From Agelaius tricolor (Eukaryota; Chordata; Aves; Passeriformes; Icteridae), in NCBI GenBank assembly GCA_023055355.1, contig JALJCS010000002.1, positions 77,581,001 to 77,645,000 of the forward strand: a stretch of DNA of 64,000 nt. The letters run 5' to 3'. Position 1 is the stretch's first letter; the number at the start of each line of letters is the position of its first letter. This document shows positions 8,380 through 22,282 of this stretch, piece after piece. A model generated the notes under the pieces. That model was not told the origin of the DNA. It saw only the letters and a program-made list of their open reading frames with translations, and made no database searches. The position numbers were made by a program, and so were the translations under genes.

Positions 8380-9535
8380 ATGCCAAAAGTAAGCTCAGAG
8401 ATGTTGCAAAAGCTGGGGAAAAAGTCCAGGAGGAAGACACAACTTGGGAAAATATGGGGGACATGGTATGAACACTTGAAAATATCTAAAATCAAAAAAA
8501 AAAAAAATCTTCCCCATATGCCAGTAAGTGCAGGCACATGAGCAAAGCTTGCCCAAATTGATCCCTGCTGAAGGCTAAAAGAGAAAAGAAGGACTTACAA
8601 ACAGGCTGGAATGGAGATATCATCAAAGGAATTGCAATTGGAGGAGAAAAAAAAGAAAAGTGGGAAATTTGGGCAATTTAGTGACTAGAAGAAAATGGAC
8701 CGGGATTATATCAGAGCAGTGCAAAAAACCAAAAGATGCCAAAATTAAGCCCACAGATGTTGCAAAAGCCGGGGAAAATGTCAAGGAAGAAGAGAAATCT
8801 TGGAGAGGAAGATATGAGGGACATGGGATGAACACTTGAAAAAATCTAAAATCAAAAAAAAAAAAATCTTCCCCATATGCCAGTAAGTGCAGGCACATGT
8901 GCAAAGCTTGCCCAAATTGATCCCCGCTGAAGGCTAAAAGAGAAAAGAAGGACTTACAAACAGGCTGGAGCGGAGATATCATCAAAGGAATTGCAATTGG
9001 AGGAGAAAAAAAAGTGGGAAATTTGGGCAATTTAGTGACTAGAAGAAAATGGACCGGGATTATATCAGAGCAGTGCAAAAAACCAAAAGATGCCAAAACT
9101 AAGCTCACAGACCTTGCAAAAGCTGGGGAAAAAGTCAAGAAGGAAGACACAACTTGGAGGGGAAGATTTAAAAGACATGGCATGGAGGCTTCAAAAGAAG
9201 AAAAAAAAAAAGGAAAAAATCTTTCCCAAAGTCCAAGCCATCAAAAGGCATGGCATGTCATCAAGTGCAGGGACATGCACCAAAGATTCCTCTCTTGGTC
9301 CCCATTGAAATCGCAAGATTCCGTTTCCCTTCCCGAAAGGAAATTTCATTTCCTTTCGGGAAGGAAACGGAATCTTGCGACCCTGGAAAGAAAGGCTTCC
9401 AAAGCCTCGGGAAAGGAGATAGGATCAAATGAAATGCGAGTGAAAAAAGAGGCAAAAAAGCCAGAAAATGGGGACTTGTCGTGTCTTCCAGAAATGGTCT
9501 GTGAGGAAAAGAGCTGCATTGCAAAGCACCAAAAG
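8380..9535 (+). repeat. Unit 8 (class 5, 1156 bp)
   Basis: A: gtaag combined with tccagg, run 14, atgagc, ccctgc, aatgg. B: aagaag, gggatg, run 13, d5. The head of A looks recombinant between class 1-like and class 2-like sequence. Confidence 0.95.
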
Positions 9536-10696
9536 ATGCCAAAAGTAAGCTCAGAGATGTTGCAAAAGCTGGGGAAAAAGTCAAGGAGGAAGACACAACT
9601 TGGGAAAATATGGGGGACATGGTATGAACACTTGAAAATATCTAAAATCAAAAAAAAAAAAAAATCTTCCCCATATGCCAGTAAGTGCAGGCACATGTGC
9701 AAAGCTTGCCCAAATTGATCCCCGCTGAAGGCTAAAAGAGAAAAGAAGGACTTACAAACAGGCTGGAACGGAGATATCATCAAAGGAATTGCAATTGGAG
9801 GAGAAAAAAAAGAAAAGTGGGAAATTTGGGCAATTTAGTGACTAGAAGAAAATGGACCGGGATTATATCAGAGCAGTGCAAAAAACCAAAAGATGCCAAA
9901 ATTAAGCCCACAGATGTTGCAAAAGCCGGGGAAAATGTCAAGGAAAAAGAGAAATCTTGGAGAGGAAGATATGAGGGACATGGTATGAACACTTGAAAAA
10001 ATCTAAAATCAAAAAAAAAAAATCTTCCCCATATGCCAGTAAGTGCAGGCACATGTGCAAAGCTTGCCCAAATTGATCCCCGCTGAAGGCTAAAAGAGAA
10101 AAGAAGGACTTACAAACAGGCTGGAGCGGAGATATCATCAAAGGAATTGCAATTGGAGGAGAAAAAAAAGAAAAGTGGGAAATTTGGGCAATTTAGTGAC
10201 TAGAAGAAAATGGACCGGGATTATATCAGAGCAGTGCAAAAAACCAAAAGATGCCAAAACTAAGCTCACAGACCTTGCAAAAGCTGGGGAAAAAGTCAAG
10301 AAGGAAGACACAACTTGGAGGGGAAGATTTAAAAGACATGGCATGGAGGCTTCAAAAGAAGAAAAAAAAAAAGGAAAAAATCTTTCCCAAAGTCCAAGCC
10401 ATCAAAAGGCATGGCATGTCATCAAGTGCAGGGACATGCACCAAAGATTCCTCTCTTGGTCCCCATTGAAATCGCAAGATTCCGTTTCCCTTCCCGAAAG
10501 GAAATTTCATTTCCTTTCGGGAAGGAAACGGAATCTTGCGACCCTGGAAAGAAAGGCTTCCAAAGCCTCGGGAAAGGAGATAGGATCAAATGAAATGCGA
10601 GTGAAAAAAGAGGCAAAAAAGCCAGAAAATGGGGACTTGTCGTGTCTTCCAGAAATGGTCTGTGAGGAAAAGAGCTGCATTGCAAAGCACCAAAAG
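9536..10696 (+). repeat. Unit 9 (class 1, 1161 bp)
   Basis: Same as unit 1; start of the second seven-unit block. Confidence 0.95.
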
Positions 10697-11857
10697 ATGC
10701 CAAAAGTAAGCTCAGAGATGTTGCAAAAGCTGGGGAAAAAGTCAAGGAGGAAGACACAACTTGGGAAAATATGGGGGACATGGTATGAACACTTGAAAAT
10801 ATCTAAAATCAAAAAAAAAAAAAAATCTTCCCCATATGCCAGTAAGTGCAGGCACATGTGCAAAGCTTGCCCAAATTGATCCCCGCTGAAGGCTAAAAGA
10901 GAAAAGAAGGACTTACAAACAGGCTGGAACGGAGATATCATCAAAGGAATTGCAATTGGAGGAGAAAAAAAAGAAAAGTGGGAAATTTGGGCAATTTAGT
11001 GACTAGAAGAAAATGGACCGGGATTATATCAGAGCAGTGCAAAAAACCAAAAGATGCCAAAATTAAGCCCACAGATGTTGCAAAAGCCGGGGAAAATGTC
11101 AAGGAAAAAGAGAAATCTTGGAGAGGAAGATATGAGGGACATGGTATGAACACTTGAAAAAATCTAAAATCAAAAAAAAAAAATCTTCCCCATATGCCAG
11201 TAAGTGCAGGCACATGTGCAAAGCTTGCCCAAATTGATCCCCGCTGAAGGCTAAAAGAGAAAAGAAGGACTTACAAACAGGCTGGAGCGGAGATATCATC
11301 AAAGGAATTGCAATTGGAGGAGAAAAAAAAGAAAAGTGGGAAATTTGGGCAATTTAGTGACTAGAAGAAAATGGACCGGGATTCTATCAGAGCAGTGCAA
11401 AAAACCAAAAGATGCCAAAACTAAGCTCACAGACCTTGCAAAAGCTGGGGAAAAAGTCAAGAAGGAAGACACAACTTGGAGGGGAAGATTTAAAAGACAT
11501 GGCATGGAGGCTTCAAAAGAAGAAAAAAAAAAAGGAAAAAATCTTTCCCAAAGTCCAAGCCATCAAAAGGCATGGCATGTCATCAAGTGCAGGGACATGC
11601 ACCAAAGATTCCTCTCTTGGTCCCCATTGAAATCGCAAGATTCCGTTTCCCTTCCCGAAAGGAAATTTCATTTCCTTTCGGGAAGGAAACGGAATCTTGC
11701 GACCCTGGAAAGAAAGGCTTCCAAAGCCTCGGGAAAGGAGATAGGATCAAATGAAATGCGAGTGAAAAAAGAGGCAAAAAAGCCAGAAAATGGGGACTTG
11801 TCGTGTCTTCCAGAAATGGTCTGTGAGGAAAAGAGCTGCATTGCAAAGCACCAAAAG
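10697..11857 (+). repeat. Unit 10 (class 1, 1161 bp)
   Basis: Same as unit 2 except a private A-to-C change at 11384 in monomer B (attctatcag). Confidence 0.95.
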
Positions 11858-13012
11858 ATGCCAAAACTAAGCTCAGAGATGTTGCAAAAGCTGGGGAAAA
11901 AGTCCAGGAGGAAGACACAACTTGGGAAAATATGGGGGACATGGTATGAACACTTGAAAATATCTAAAATCAAAAAAAAAAAAAATCTTCCCCATATGCC
12001 AGTAAGTGCAGGCACATGAGCAAAGCTTGCCCAAATTGATCCCTGCTGAAGGCTAAAAGAGAAAAGAAGGACTTACAAACAGGCTGGAATGGAGATATCA
12101 TCAAAGGAATTGCAATTGGAGGAGAAAAAAAAGAAAAGTGGGAAATTTGGGCAATTTAGTGACTAGAAGAAAATGGACCGGGATTATATCAGAGCAGTGC
12201 AAAAAACCAAAAGATGCCAAAATTAAGCCCACAGATGTTGCAAAAGCCGGGGAAAATGTCAAGGAAGAAGAGAAATCTTGGAGAGGAAGATATGAGGGAC
12301 ATGGGATGAACACTTGAAAAAATCTAAAATCAAAAAAAAAAAATCTTCCCCATATGCCAGTAAGTGCAGGCACATGTGCAAAGCTTGCCCAAATTGATCC
12401 CCGCTGAAGGCTAAAAGAGAAAAGAAGGACTTACAAACAGGCTGGAGCGGAGATATCATCAAAGGAATTGCAATTGGAGGAGAAAAAAAAGTGGGAAATT
12501 TGGGCAATTTAGTGACTAGAAGAAAATGGACCGGGATTATATCAGAGCAGTGCAAAAAACCAAAAGATGCCAAAACTAAGCTCACAGACCTTGCAAAAGC
12601 TGGGGAAAAAGTCAAGAAGGAAGACACAACTTGGAGGGGAAGATTTAAAAGACATGGCATGGAGGCTTCAAAAGAAGAAAAAAAAAAAGGAAAAAATCTT
12701 TCCCAAAGTCCAAGCCATCAAAAGGCATGGCATGTCATCAAGTGCAGGGACATGCACCAAAGATTCCTCTCTTGGTCCCCATTGAAATCGCAAGATTCCG
12801 TTTCCCTTCCCGAAAGGAAATTTCATTTCCTTTCGGGAAGGAAACGGAATCTTGCGACCCTGGAAAGAAAGGCTTCCAAAGCCTCGGGAAAGGAGATAGG
12901 ATCAAATGAAATGCGAGTGAAAAAAGAGGCAAAAAAGCCAGAAAATGGGGACTTGTCGTGTCTTCCAGAAATGGTCTGTGAGGAAAAGAGCTGCATTGCA
13001 AAGCACCAAAAG
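11858..13012 (+). repeat. Unit 11 (class 2, 1155 bp)
   Basis: Counterpart of unit 3, same genotype. Confidence 0.95.
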
Positions 13013-14172
13013 ATGCCAAAACTAAGCTCAGAGATGTTGCAAAAGCTGGGGAAAAAGTCCAGGAGGAAGACACAACTTGGGAAAATATGGGGGACATGGT
13101 ATGAACACTTGAAAATATCTAAAATCAAAAAAAAAAAAAATCTTCCCCATATGCCAGTAAGTGCAGGCACATGAGCAAAGCTTGCCCAAATTGATCCCTG
13201 CTGAAGGCTAAAAGAGAAAAGAAGGACTTACAAACAGGCTGGAATGGAGATATCATCAAAGGAATTGCAATTGGAGGAGAAAAAAAAGAAAAGTGGGAAA
13301 TTTGGGCAATTTAGTGACTAGAAGAAAATGGACCGGGATTATATCAGAGCAGTGCAAAAAACCAAAAGATGCCAAAATTAAGCCCACAGATGTTGCAAAA
13401 GCCGGGGAAAATGTCAAGGAAGAAGAGAAATCTTGGAGAGGAAGATATGAGGGACATGGGATGAACACTTGAAAAAATCTAAAATCAAAAAAAAAAAATC
13501 TTCCCCATATGCCAGTAAGTGCAGGCACATGTGCAAAGCTTGCCCAAATTGATCCCCGCTGAAGGCTAAAAGAGAAAAGAAGGACTTACAAACAGGCTGG
13601 AGCGGAGATATCATCAAAGGAATTGCAATTGGAGGAGAAAAAAAAGAAAAGTGGGAAATTTGGGCAATTTAGTGACTAGAAGAAAATGGACCGGGATTAT
13701 ATCAGAGCAGTGCAAAAAACCAAAAGATGCCAAAACTAAGCTCACAGACCTTGCAAAAGCTGGGGAAAAAGTCAAGAAGGAAGACACAACTTGGAGGGGA
13801 AGATTTAAAAGACATGGCATGGAGGCTTCAAAAGAAGAAAAAAAAAAAGGAAAAAATCTTTCCCAAAGTCCAAGCCATCAAAAGGCATGGCATGTCATCA
13901 AGTGCAGGGACATGCACCAAAGATTCCTCTCTTGGTCCCCATTGAAATCGCAAGATTCCGTTTCCCTTCCCGAAAGGAAATTTCATTTCCTTTCGGGAAG
14001 GAAACGGAATCTTGCGACCCTGGAAAGAAAGGCTTCCAAAGCCTCGGGAAAGGAGATAGGATCAAATGAAATGCGAGTGAAAAAAGAGGCAAAAAAGCCA
14101 GAAAATGGGGACTTGTCGTGTCTTCCAGAAATGGTCTGTGAGGAAAAGAGCTGCATTGCAAAGCACCAAAAG
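13013..14172 (+). repeat. Unit 12 (class 2, full B, 1160 bp)
   Basis: Counterpart of unit 4, same genotype. Confidence 0.95.
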
Positions 14173-15327
14173 ATGCCAAAAGTAAGCTCAGAGATGTTGC
14201 AAAAGCTGGGGAAAAAGTCAAGGAGGAAGACACAACTTGGGAAAATATGGGGGACATGGTATGAACACTGGAAAAAATCTAAAATCAAAAAAAAAAAAAA
14301 TCTTCCCCATATGCCAGTAAGTGCAGGCACATGTGCAAAGCTTGCCCAAATTGATCCCCGCTGAAGGCTAAAAGAGAAAAGAAGGACTTACAAACAGGCT
14401 GGAACGGAGATATCATCAAAGGAATTGCAATTGGAGGAGAAAAAAAAGAAAAGTGGGAAATTTGGGCAATTTAGTGACTAGAAGAAAATGGACCGGGATT
14501 ATATCAGAGCAGTGCAAAAAACCAAAAGATGCCAAAATTAAGCCCACAGATGTTGCAAAAGCCGGGGAAAATGTCAAGGAAAAAGAGAAATCTTGGAGAG
14601 GAAGATATGAGGGACATGGTATGAACACTTGAAAAAATCTAAAATCAAAAAAAAAAAATCTTCCCCATATGCCAGTAAGTGCAGGCACATGTGCAAAGCT
14701 TGCCCAAATTGATCCCCGCTGAAGGCTAAAAGAGAAAAGAAGGACTTACAAACAGGCTGGAGCGGAGATATCATCAAAGGAATTGCAATTGGAGGAGAAA
14801 AAAAAGTGGGAAATTTGGGCAATTTAGTGACTAGAAGAAAATGGACCGGGATTATATCAGAGCAGTGCAAAAAACCAAAAGATGCCAAAACTAAGCTCAC
14901 AGACCTTGCAAAAGCTGGGGAAAAAGTCAAGAAGGAAGACACAACTTGGAGGGGAAGATTTAAAAGACATGGCATGGAGGCTTCAAAAGAAGAAAAAAAA
15001 AAAGGAAAAAATCTTTCCCAAAGTCCAAGCCATCAAAAGGCATGGCATGTCATCAAGTGCAGGGACATGCACCAAAGATTCCTCTCTTGGTCCCCATTGA
15101 AATCGCAAGATTCCGTTTCCCTTCCCGAAAGGAAATTTCATTTCCTTTCGGGAAGGAAACGGAATCTTGCGACCCTGGAAAGAAAGGCTTCCAAAGCCTC
15201 GGGAAAGGAGATAGGATCCAATGAAATGCGAGTGAAAAAAGAGGCAAAAAAGCCAGAAAATGGGGACTTGTCGTGTCTTCCAGAAATGGTCTGTGAGGAA
15301 AAGAGCTGCATTGCAAAGCACCAAAAG
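14173..15327 (+). repeat. Unit 13 (class 3, 1155 bp)
   Basis: Counterpart of unit 5, including gatccaatg in C. Confidence 0.95.
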
Positions 15328-16489
15328 ATGCCAAAAGTAAGCTCAGAGATGTTGCAAAAGCTGGGGAAAAAGTCAAGGAGGAAGACACAACTTGGGAAAA
15401 TATGGGGGACATGGTATGAACACTTGAAAATATCTAAAATCAAAAAAAAAAAAAAAATCTTCCCCATATGCCAGTAAGTGCAGGCACATGAGCAAAGCTT
15501 GCCCAAATTGATCCCTGCTGAAGGCTAAAAGAGAAAAGAAGGACTTACAAACAGGCTGGAATGGAGATATCATCAAAGGAATTGCAATTGGAGGAGAAAA
15601 AAAAGAAAAGTGGGAAATTTGGGCAATTTAGTGACTAGAAGAAAATGGACCGGGATTATATCAGAGCAGTGCAAAAAACCAAAAGATGCCAAAATTAAGC
15701 CCACAGATGTTGCAAAAGCCGGGGAAAATGTCAAGGAAAAAGAGAAATCTTGGAGAGGAAGATATGAGGGACATGGTATGAACACTTGAAAAAATCTAAA
15801 ATCAAAAAAAAAAAATCTTCCCCATATGCCAGTAAGTGCAGGCACATGTGCAAAGCTTGCCCAAATTGATCCCCGCTGAAGGCTAAAAGAGAAAAGAAGG
15901 ACTTACAAACAGGCTGGAGCGGAGATATCATCAAAGGAATTGCAATTGGAGGAGAAAAAAAAGAAAAGTGGGAAATTTGGGCAATTTAGTGACTAGAAGA
16001 AAATGGACCGGGATTATATCAGAGCAGTGCAAAAAACCAAAAGATGCCAAAACTAAGCTCACAGACCTTGCAAAAGCTGGGGAAAAAGTCAAGAAGGAAG
16101 ACACAACTTGGAGGGGAAGATTTAAAAGACATGGCATGGAGGCTTCAAAAGAAGAAAAAAAAAAAGGAAAAAATCTTTCCCAAAGTCCAAGCCATCAAAA
16201 GGCATGGCATGTCATCAAGTGCAGGGACATGCACCAAAGATTCCTCTCTTGGTCCCCATTGAAATCGCAAGATTCCGTTTCCCTTCCCGAAAGGAAATTT
16301 CATTTCCTTTCGGGAAGGAAACGGAATCTTGCGACCCTGGAAAGAAAGGCTTCCAAAGCCTCGGGAAAGGAGATAGGATCAAATGAAATGCGAGTGAAAA
16401 AAGAGGCAAAAAAGCCAGAAAATGGGGACTTGTCGTGTCTTCCAGAAATGGTCTGTGAGGAAAAGAGCTGCATTGCAAAGCACCAAAAG
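15328..16489 (+). repeat. Unit 14 (class 4, 1162 bp)
   Basis: Counterpart of unit 6. It also opens the three-unit rhythm seen again from units 20 and 23. Confidence 0.95.
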
Positions 16490-17644
16490 ATGCCAAAACT
16501 AAGCTCAGAGATGTTGCAAAAGCTGGGGAAAAAGTCCAGGAGGAAGACACAACTTGGGAAAATATGGGGGACATGGTATGAACACTTGAAAATATCTAAA
16601 ATCAAAAAAAAAAAAAATCTTCCCCATATGCCAGTAAGTGCAGGCACATGAGCAAAGCTTGCCCAAATTGATCCCTGCTGAAGGCTAAAAGAGAAAAGAA
16701 GGACTTACAAACAGGCTGGAATGGAGATATCATCAAAGGAATTGCAATTGGAGGAGAAAAAAAAGAAAAGTGGGAAATTTGGGCAATTTAGTGACTAGAA
16801 GAAAATGGACCGGGATTATATCAGAGCAGTGCAAAAAACCAAAAGATGCCAAAATTAAGCCCACAGATGTTGCAAAAGCCGGGGAAAATGTCAAGGAAGA
16901 AGAGAAATCTTGGAGAGGAAGATATGAGGGACATGGGATGAACACTTGAAAAAATCTAAAATCAAAAAAAAAAAATCTTCCCCATATGCCAGTAAGTGCA
17001 GGCACATGTGCAAAGCTTGCCCAAATTGATCCCCGCTGAAGGCTAAAAGAGAAAAGAAGGACTTACAAACAGGCTGGAGCGGAGATATCATCAAAGGAAT
17101 TGCAATTGGAGGAGAAAAAAAAGTGGGAAATTTGGGCAATTTAGTGACTAGAAGAAAATGGACCGGGATTATATCAGAGCAGTGCAAAAAACCAAAAGAT
17201 GCCAAAACTAAGCTCACAGACCTTGCAAAAGCTGGGGAAAAAGTCAAGAAGGAAGACACAACTTGGAGGGGAAGATTTAAAAGACATGGCATGGAGGCTT
17301 CAAAAGAAGAAAAAAAAAAAGGAAAAAATCTTTCCCAAAGTCCAAGCCATCAAAAGGCATGGCATGTCATCAAGTGCAGGGACATGCACCAAAGATTCCT
17401 CTCTTGGTCCCCATTGAAATCGCAAGATTCCGTTTCCCTTCCCGAAAGGAAATTTCATTTCCTTTCGGGAAGGAAACGGAATCTTGCGACCCTGGAAAGA
17501 AAGGCTTCCAAAGCCTCGGGAAAGGAGATAGGATCAAATGAAATGCGAGTGAAAAAAGAGGCAAAAAAGCCAGAAAATGGGGACTTGTCGTGTCTTCCAG
17601 AAATGGTCTGTGAGGAAAAGAGCTGCATTGCAAAGCACCAAAAG
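16490..17644 (+). repeat. Unit 15 (class 2, 1155 bp)
   Basis: Counterpart of unit 7; last unit of the seven-unit block. Confidence 0.95.
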
Positions 17645-18805
17645 ATGCCAAAAGTAAGCTCAGAGATGTTGCAAAAGCTGGGGAAAAAGTCAAGGAGGAA
17701 GACACAACTTGGGAAAATATGGGGGACATGGTATGAACACTTGAAAATATCTAAAATCAAAAAAAAAAAAAAATCTTCCCCATATGCCAGTAAGTGCAGG
17801 CACATGAGCAAAGCTTGCCCAAATTGATCCCTGCTGAAGGCTAAAAGAGAAAAGAAGGACTTACAAACAGGCTGGAATGGAGATATCATCAAAGGAATTG
17901 CAATTGGAGGAGAAAAAAAAGAAAAGTGGGAAATTTGGGCAATTTAGTGACTAGAAGAAAATGGACCGGGATTATATCAGAGCAGTGCAAAAAACCAAAA
18001 GATGCCAAAATTAAGCCCACAGATGTTGCAAAAGCCGGGGAAAATGTCAAGGAAAAAGAGAAATCTTGGAGAGGAAGATATGAGGGACATGGTATGAACA
18101 CTTGAAAAAATCTAAAATCAAAAAAAAAAAATCTTCCCCATATGCCAGTAAGTGCAGGCACATGTGCAAAGCTTGCCCAAATTGATCCCCGCTGAAGGCT
18201 AAAAGAGAAAAGAAGGACTTACAAACAGGCTGGAGCGGAGATATCATCAAAGGAATTGCAATTGGAGGAGAAAAAAAAGAAAAGTGGGAAATTTGGGCAA
18301 TTTAGTGACTAGAAGAAAATGGACCGGGATTATATCAGAGCAGTGCAAAAAACCAAAAGATGCCAAAACTAAGCTCACAGACCTTGCAAAAGCTGGGGAA
18401 AAAGTCAAGAAGGAAGACACAACTTGGAGGGGAAGATTTAAAAGACATGGCATGGAGGCTTCAAAAGAAGAAAAAAAAAAAGGAAAAAATCTTTCCCAAA
18501 GTCCAAGCCATCAAAAGGCATGGCATGTCATCAAGTGCAGGGACATGCACCAAAGATTCCTCTCTTGGTCCCCATTGAAATCGCAAGATTCCGTTTCCCT
18601 TCCCGAAAGGAAATTTCATTTCCTTTCGGGAAGGAAACGGAATCTTGCGACCCTGGAAAGAAAGGCTTCCAAAGCCTCGGGAAAGGAGATAGGATCCAAT
18701 GAAATGCGAGTGAAAAAAGAGGCAAAAAAGCCAGAAAATGGGGACTTGTCGTGTCTTCCAGAAATGGTCTGTGAGGAAAAGAGCTGCATTGCAAAGCACC
18801 AAAAG
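17645..18805 (+). repeat. Unit 16 (class 8, 1161 bp)
   Basis: A: gtaag, tcaagg, run 15, atgagc, ccctgc, aatgg. B: aaaaag, ggtatg, full. C: gatccaatg. It replaces the class 5 unit expected from the 8-unit period. Confidence 0.95.
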
Positions 18806-19963
18806 ATGCCAAAAGTAAGCTCAGAGATGTTGCAAAAGCTGGGGAAAAAGTCAAGGAGGAAGACACAACTTGGGAAAATATGGGGGACATGGTATGAACA
18901 CTTGAAAATATCTAAAATCAAAAAAAAAAAAAAAATCTTCCCCATATGCCAGTAAGTGCAGGCACATGAGCAAAGCTTGCCCAAATTGATCCCTGCTGAA
19001 GGCTAAAAGAGAAAAGAAGGACTTACAAACAGGCTGGAATGGAGATATCATCAAAGGAATTGCAATTGGAGGAGAAAAAAAAGAAAAGTGGGAAATTTGG
19101 GCAATTTAGTGACTAGAAGAAAATGGACCGGGATTATATCAGAGCAGTGCAAAAAACCAAAAGATGCCAAAATTAAGCCCACAGATGTTGCAAAAGCCGG
19201 GGAAAATGTCAAGGAAGAAGAGAAATCTTGGAGAGGAAGATATGAGGGACATGGGATGAACACTTGAAAAAATCTAAAATCAAAAAAAAAAAAATCTTCC
19301 CCATATGCCAGTAAGTGCAGGCACATGTGCAAAGCTTGCCCAAATTGATCCCCGCTGAAGGCTAAAAGAGAAAAGAAGGACTTACAAACAGGCTGGAGCG
19401 GAGATATCATCAAAGGAATTGCAATTGGAGGAGAAAAAAAAGTGGGAAATTTGGGCAATTTAGTGACTAGAAGAAAATGGACCGGGATTATATCAGAGCA
19501 GTGCAAAAAACCAAAAGATGCCAAAACTAAGCTCACAGACCTTGCAAAAGCTGGGGAAAAAGTCAAGAAGGAAGACACAACTTGGAGGGGAAGATTTAAA
19601 AGACATGGCATGGAGGCTTCAAAAGAAGAAAAAAAAAAAGGAAAAAATCTTTCCCAAAGTCCAAGCCATCAAAAGGCATGGCATGTCATCAAGTGCAGGG
19701 ACATGCACCAAAGATTCCTCTCTTGGTCCCCATTGAAATCGCAAGATTCCGTTTCCCTTCCCGAAAGGAAATTTCATTTCCTTTCGGGAAGGAAACGGAA
19801 TCTTGCGACCCTGGAAAGAAAGGCTTCCAAAGCCTCGGGAAAGGAGATAGGATCCAATGAAATGCGAGTGAAAAAAGAGGCAAAAAAGCCAGAAAATGGG
19901 GACTTGTCGTGTCTTCCAGAAATGGTCTGTGAGGAAAAGAGCTGCATTGCAAAGCACCAAAAG
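18806..19963 (+). repeat. Unit 17 (unique mosaic, 1158 bp)
   Basis: The A monomer is class 4 (run 16, atgagc, ccctgc, aatgg). The B monomer is class 5 (aagaag, gggatg, run 13, d5). C: gatccaatg. It is the only unit of this length. Confidence 0.95.
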
Positions 19964-21122
19964 ATGCCAAAAGTAAGCTCAGAGATGTTGCAAAAGCTGG
20001 GGAAAAAGTCAAGGAGGAAGACACAACTTGGGAAAATATGGGGGACATGGTATGAACACTTGAAAATATCTAAAATCAAAAAAAAAAAAATCTTCCCCAT
20101 ATGCCAGTAAGTGCAGGCACATGTGCAAAGCTTGCCCAAATTGATCCCCGCTGAAGGCTAAAAGAGAAAAGAAGGACTTACAAACAGGCTGGAACGGAGA
20201 TATCATCAAAGGAATTGCAATTGGAGGAGAAAAAAAAGAAAAGTGGGAAATTTGGGCAATTTAGTGACTAGAAGAAAATGGACCGGGATTATATCAGAGC
20301 AGTGCAAAAAACCAAAAGATGCCAAAATTAAGCCCACAGATGTTGCAAAAGCCGGGGAAAATGTCAAGGAAAAAGAGAAATCTTGGAGAGGAAGATATGA
20401 GGGACATGGTATGAACACTTGAAAAAATCTAAAATCAAAAAAAAAAAATCTTCCCCATATGCCAGTAAGTGCAGGCACATGTGCAAAGCTTGCCCAAATT
20501 GATCCCCGCTGAAGGCTAAAAGAGAAAAGAAGGACTTACAAACAGGCTGGAGCGGAGATATCATCAAAGGAATTGCAATTGGAGGAGAAAAAAAAGAAAA
20601 GTGGGAAATTTGGGCAATTTAGTGACTAGAAGAAAATGGACCGGGATTATATCAGAGCAGTGCAAAAAACCAAAAGATGCCAAAACTAAGCTCACAGACC
20701 TTGCAAAAGCTGGGGAAAAAGTCAAGAAGGAAGACACAACTTGGAGGGGAAGATTTAAAAGACATGGCATGGAGGCTTCAAAAGAAGAAAAAAAAAAAGG
20801 AAAAAATCTTTCCCAAAGTCCAAGCCATCAAAAGGCATGGCATGTCATCAAGTGCAGGGACATGCACCAAAGATTCCTCTCTTGGTCCCCATTGAAATCG
20901 CAAGATTCCGTTTCCCTTCCCGAAAGGAAATTTCATTTCCTTTCGGGAAGGAAACGGAATCTTGCGACCCTGGAAAGAAAGGCTTCCAAAGCCTCGGGAA
21001 AGGAGATAGGATCAAATGAAATGCGAGTGAAAAAAGAGGCAAAAAAGCCAGAAAATGGGGACTTGTCGTGTCTTCCAGAAATGGTCTGTGAGGAAAAGAG
21101 CTGCATTGCAAAGCACCAAAAG
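19964..21122 (+). repeat. Unit 18 (class 6, 1159 bp)
   Basis: A: gtaag, tcaagg, run 13 (shortest A-run allele), atgtgc, ccccgc, aacgg. B: aaaaag, ggtatg, full. Confidence 0.95.
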
Positions 21123-22282
21123 ATGCCAAAACTAAGCTCAGAGATGTTGCAAAAGCTGGGGAAAAAGTCCAGGAGGAAGACACAACTTGGGAAAATATGG
21201 GGGACATGGTATGAACACTTGAAAATATCTAAAATCAAAAAAAAAAAAAATCTTCCCCATATGCCAGTAAGTGCAGGCACATGAGCAAAGCTTGCCCAAA
21301 TTGATCCCTGCTGAAGGCTAAAAGAGAAAAGAAGGACTTACAAACAGGCTGGAATGGAGATATCATCAAAGGAATTGCAATTGGAGGAGAAAAAAAAGAA
21401 AAGTGGGAAATTTGGGCAATTTAGTGACTAGAAGAAAATGGACCGGGATTATATCAGAGCAGTGCAAAAAACCAAAAGATGCCAAAATTAAGCCCACAGA
21501 TGTTGCAAAAGCCGGGGAAAATGTCAAGGAAGAAGAGAAATCTTGGAGAGGAAGATATGAGGGACATGGTATGAACACTTGAAAAAATCTAAAATCAAAA
21601 AAAAAAAATCTTCCCCATATGCCAGTAAGTGCAGGCACATGTGCAAAGCTTGCCCAAATTGATCCCCGCTGAAGGCTAAAAGAGAAAAGAAGGACTTACA
21701 AACAGGCTGGAGCGGAGATATCATCAAAGGAATTGCAATTGGAGGAGAAAAAAAAGAAAAGTGGGAAATTTGGGCAATTTAGTGACTAGAAGAAAATGGA
21801 CCGGGATTATATCAGAGCAGTGCAAAAAACCAAAAGATGCCAAAACTAAGCTCACAGACCTTGCAAAAGCTGGGGAAAAAGTCAAGAAGGAAGACACAAC
21901 TTGGAGGGGAAGATTTAAAAGACATGGCATGGAGGCTTCAAAAGAAGAAAAAAAAAAAGGAAAAAATCTTTCCCAAAGTCCAAGCCATCAAAAGGCATGG
22001 CATGTCATCAAGTGCAGGGACATGCACCAAAGATTCCTCTCTTGGTCCCCATTGAAATCGCAAGATTCCGTTTCCCTTCCCGAAAGGAAATTTCATTTCC
22101 TTTCGGGAAGGAAACGGAATCTTGCGACCCTGGAAAGAAAGGCTTCCAAAGCCTCGGGAAAGGAGATAGGATCCAATGAAATGCGAGTGAAAAAAGAGGC
22201 AAAAAAGCCAGAAAATGGGGACTTGTCGTGTCTTCCAGAAATGGTCTGTGAGGAAAAGAGCTGCATTGCAAAGCACCAAAAG
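21123..22282 (+). repeat. Unit 19 (class 7, 1160 bp)
   Basis: A: ctaag, tccagg, run 14, atgagc, ccctgc, aatgg. B: aagaag with ggtatg, full. C: gatccaatg. Confidence 0.95.

Larger units (their letters stand above)
9536..17644 (+). repeat. Seven-unit block, copy 2 (units 9-15)
   Basis: This block copies 271-8379. The match also holds across 1-270 against 9266-9535. It breaks at unit 16, whose haplotype differs from unit 8, so the right edge of the shared segment lies near 17645. Confidence 0.9.
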
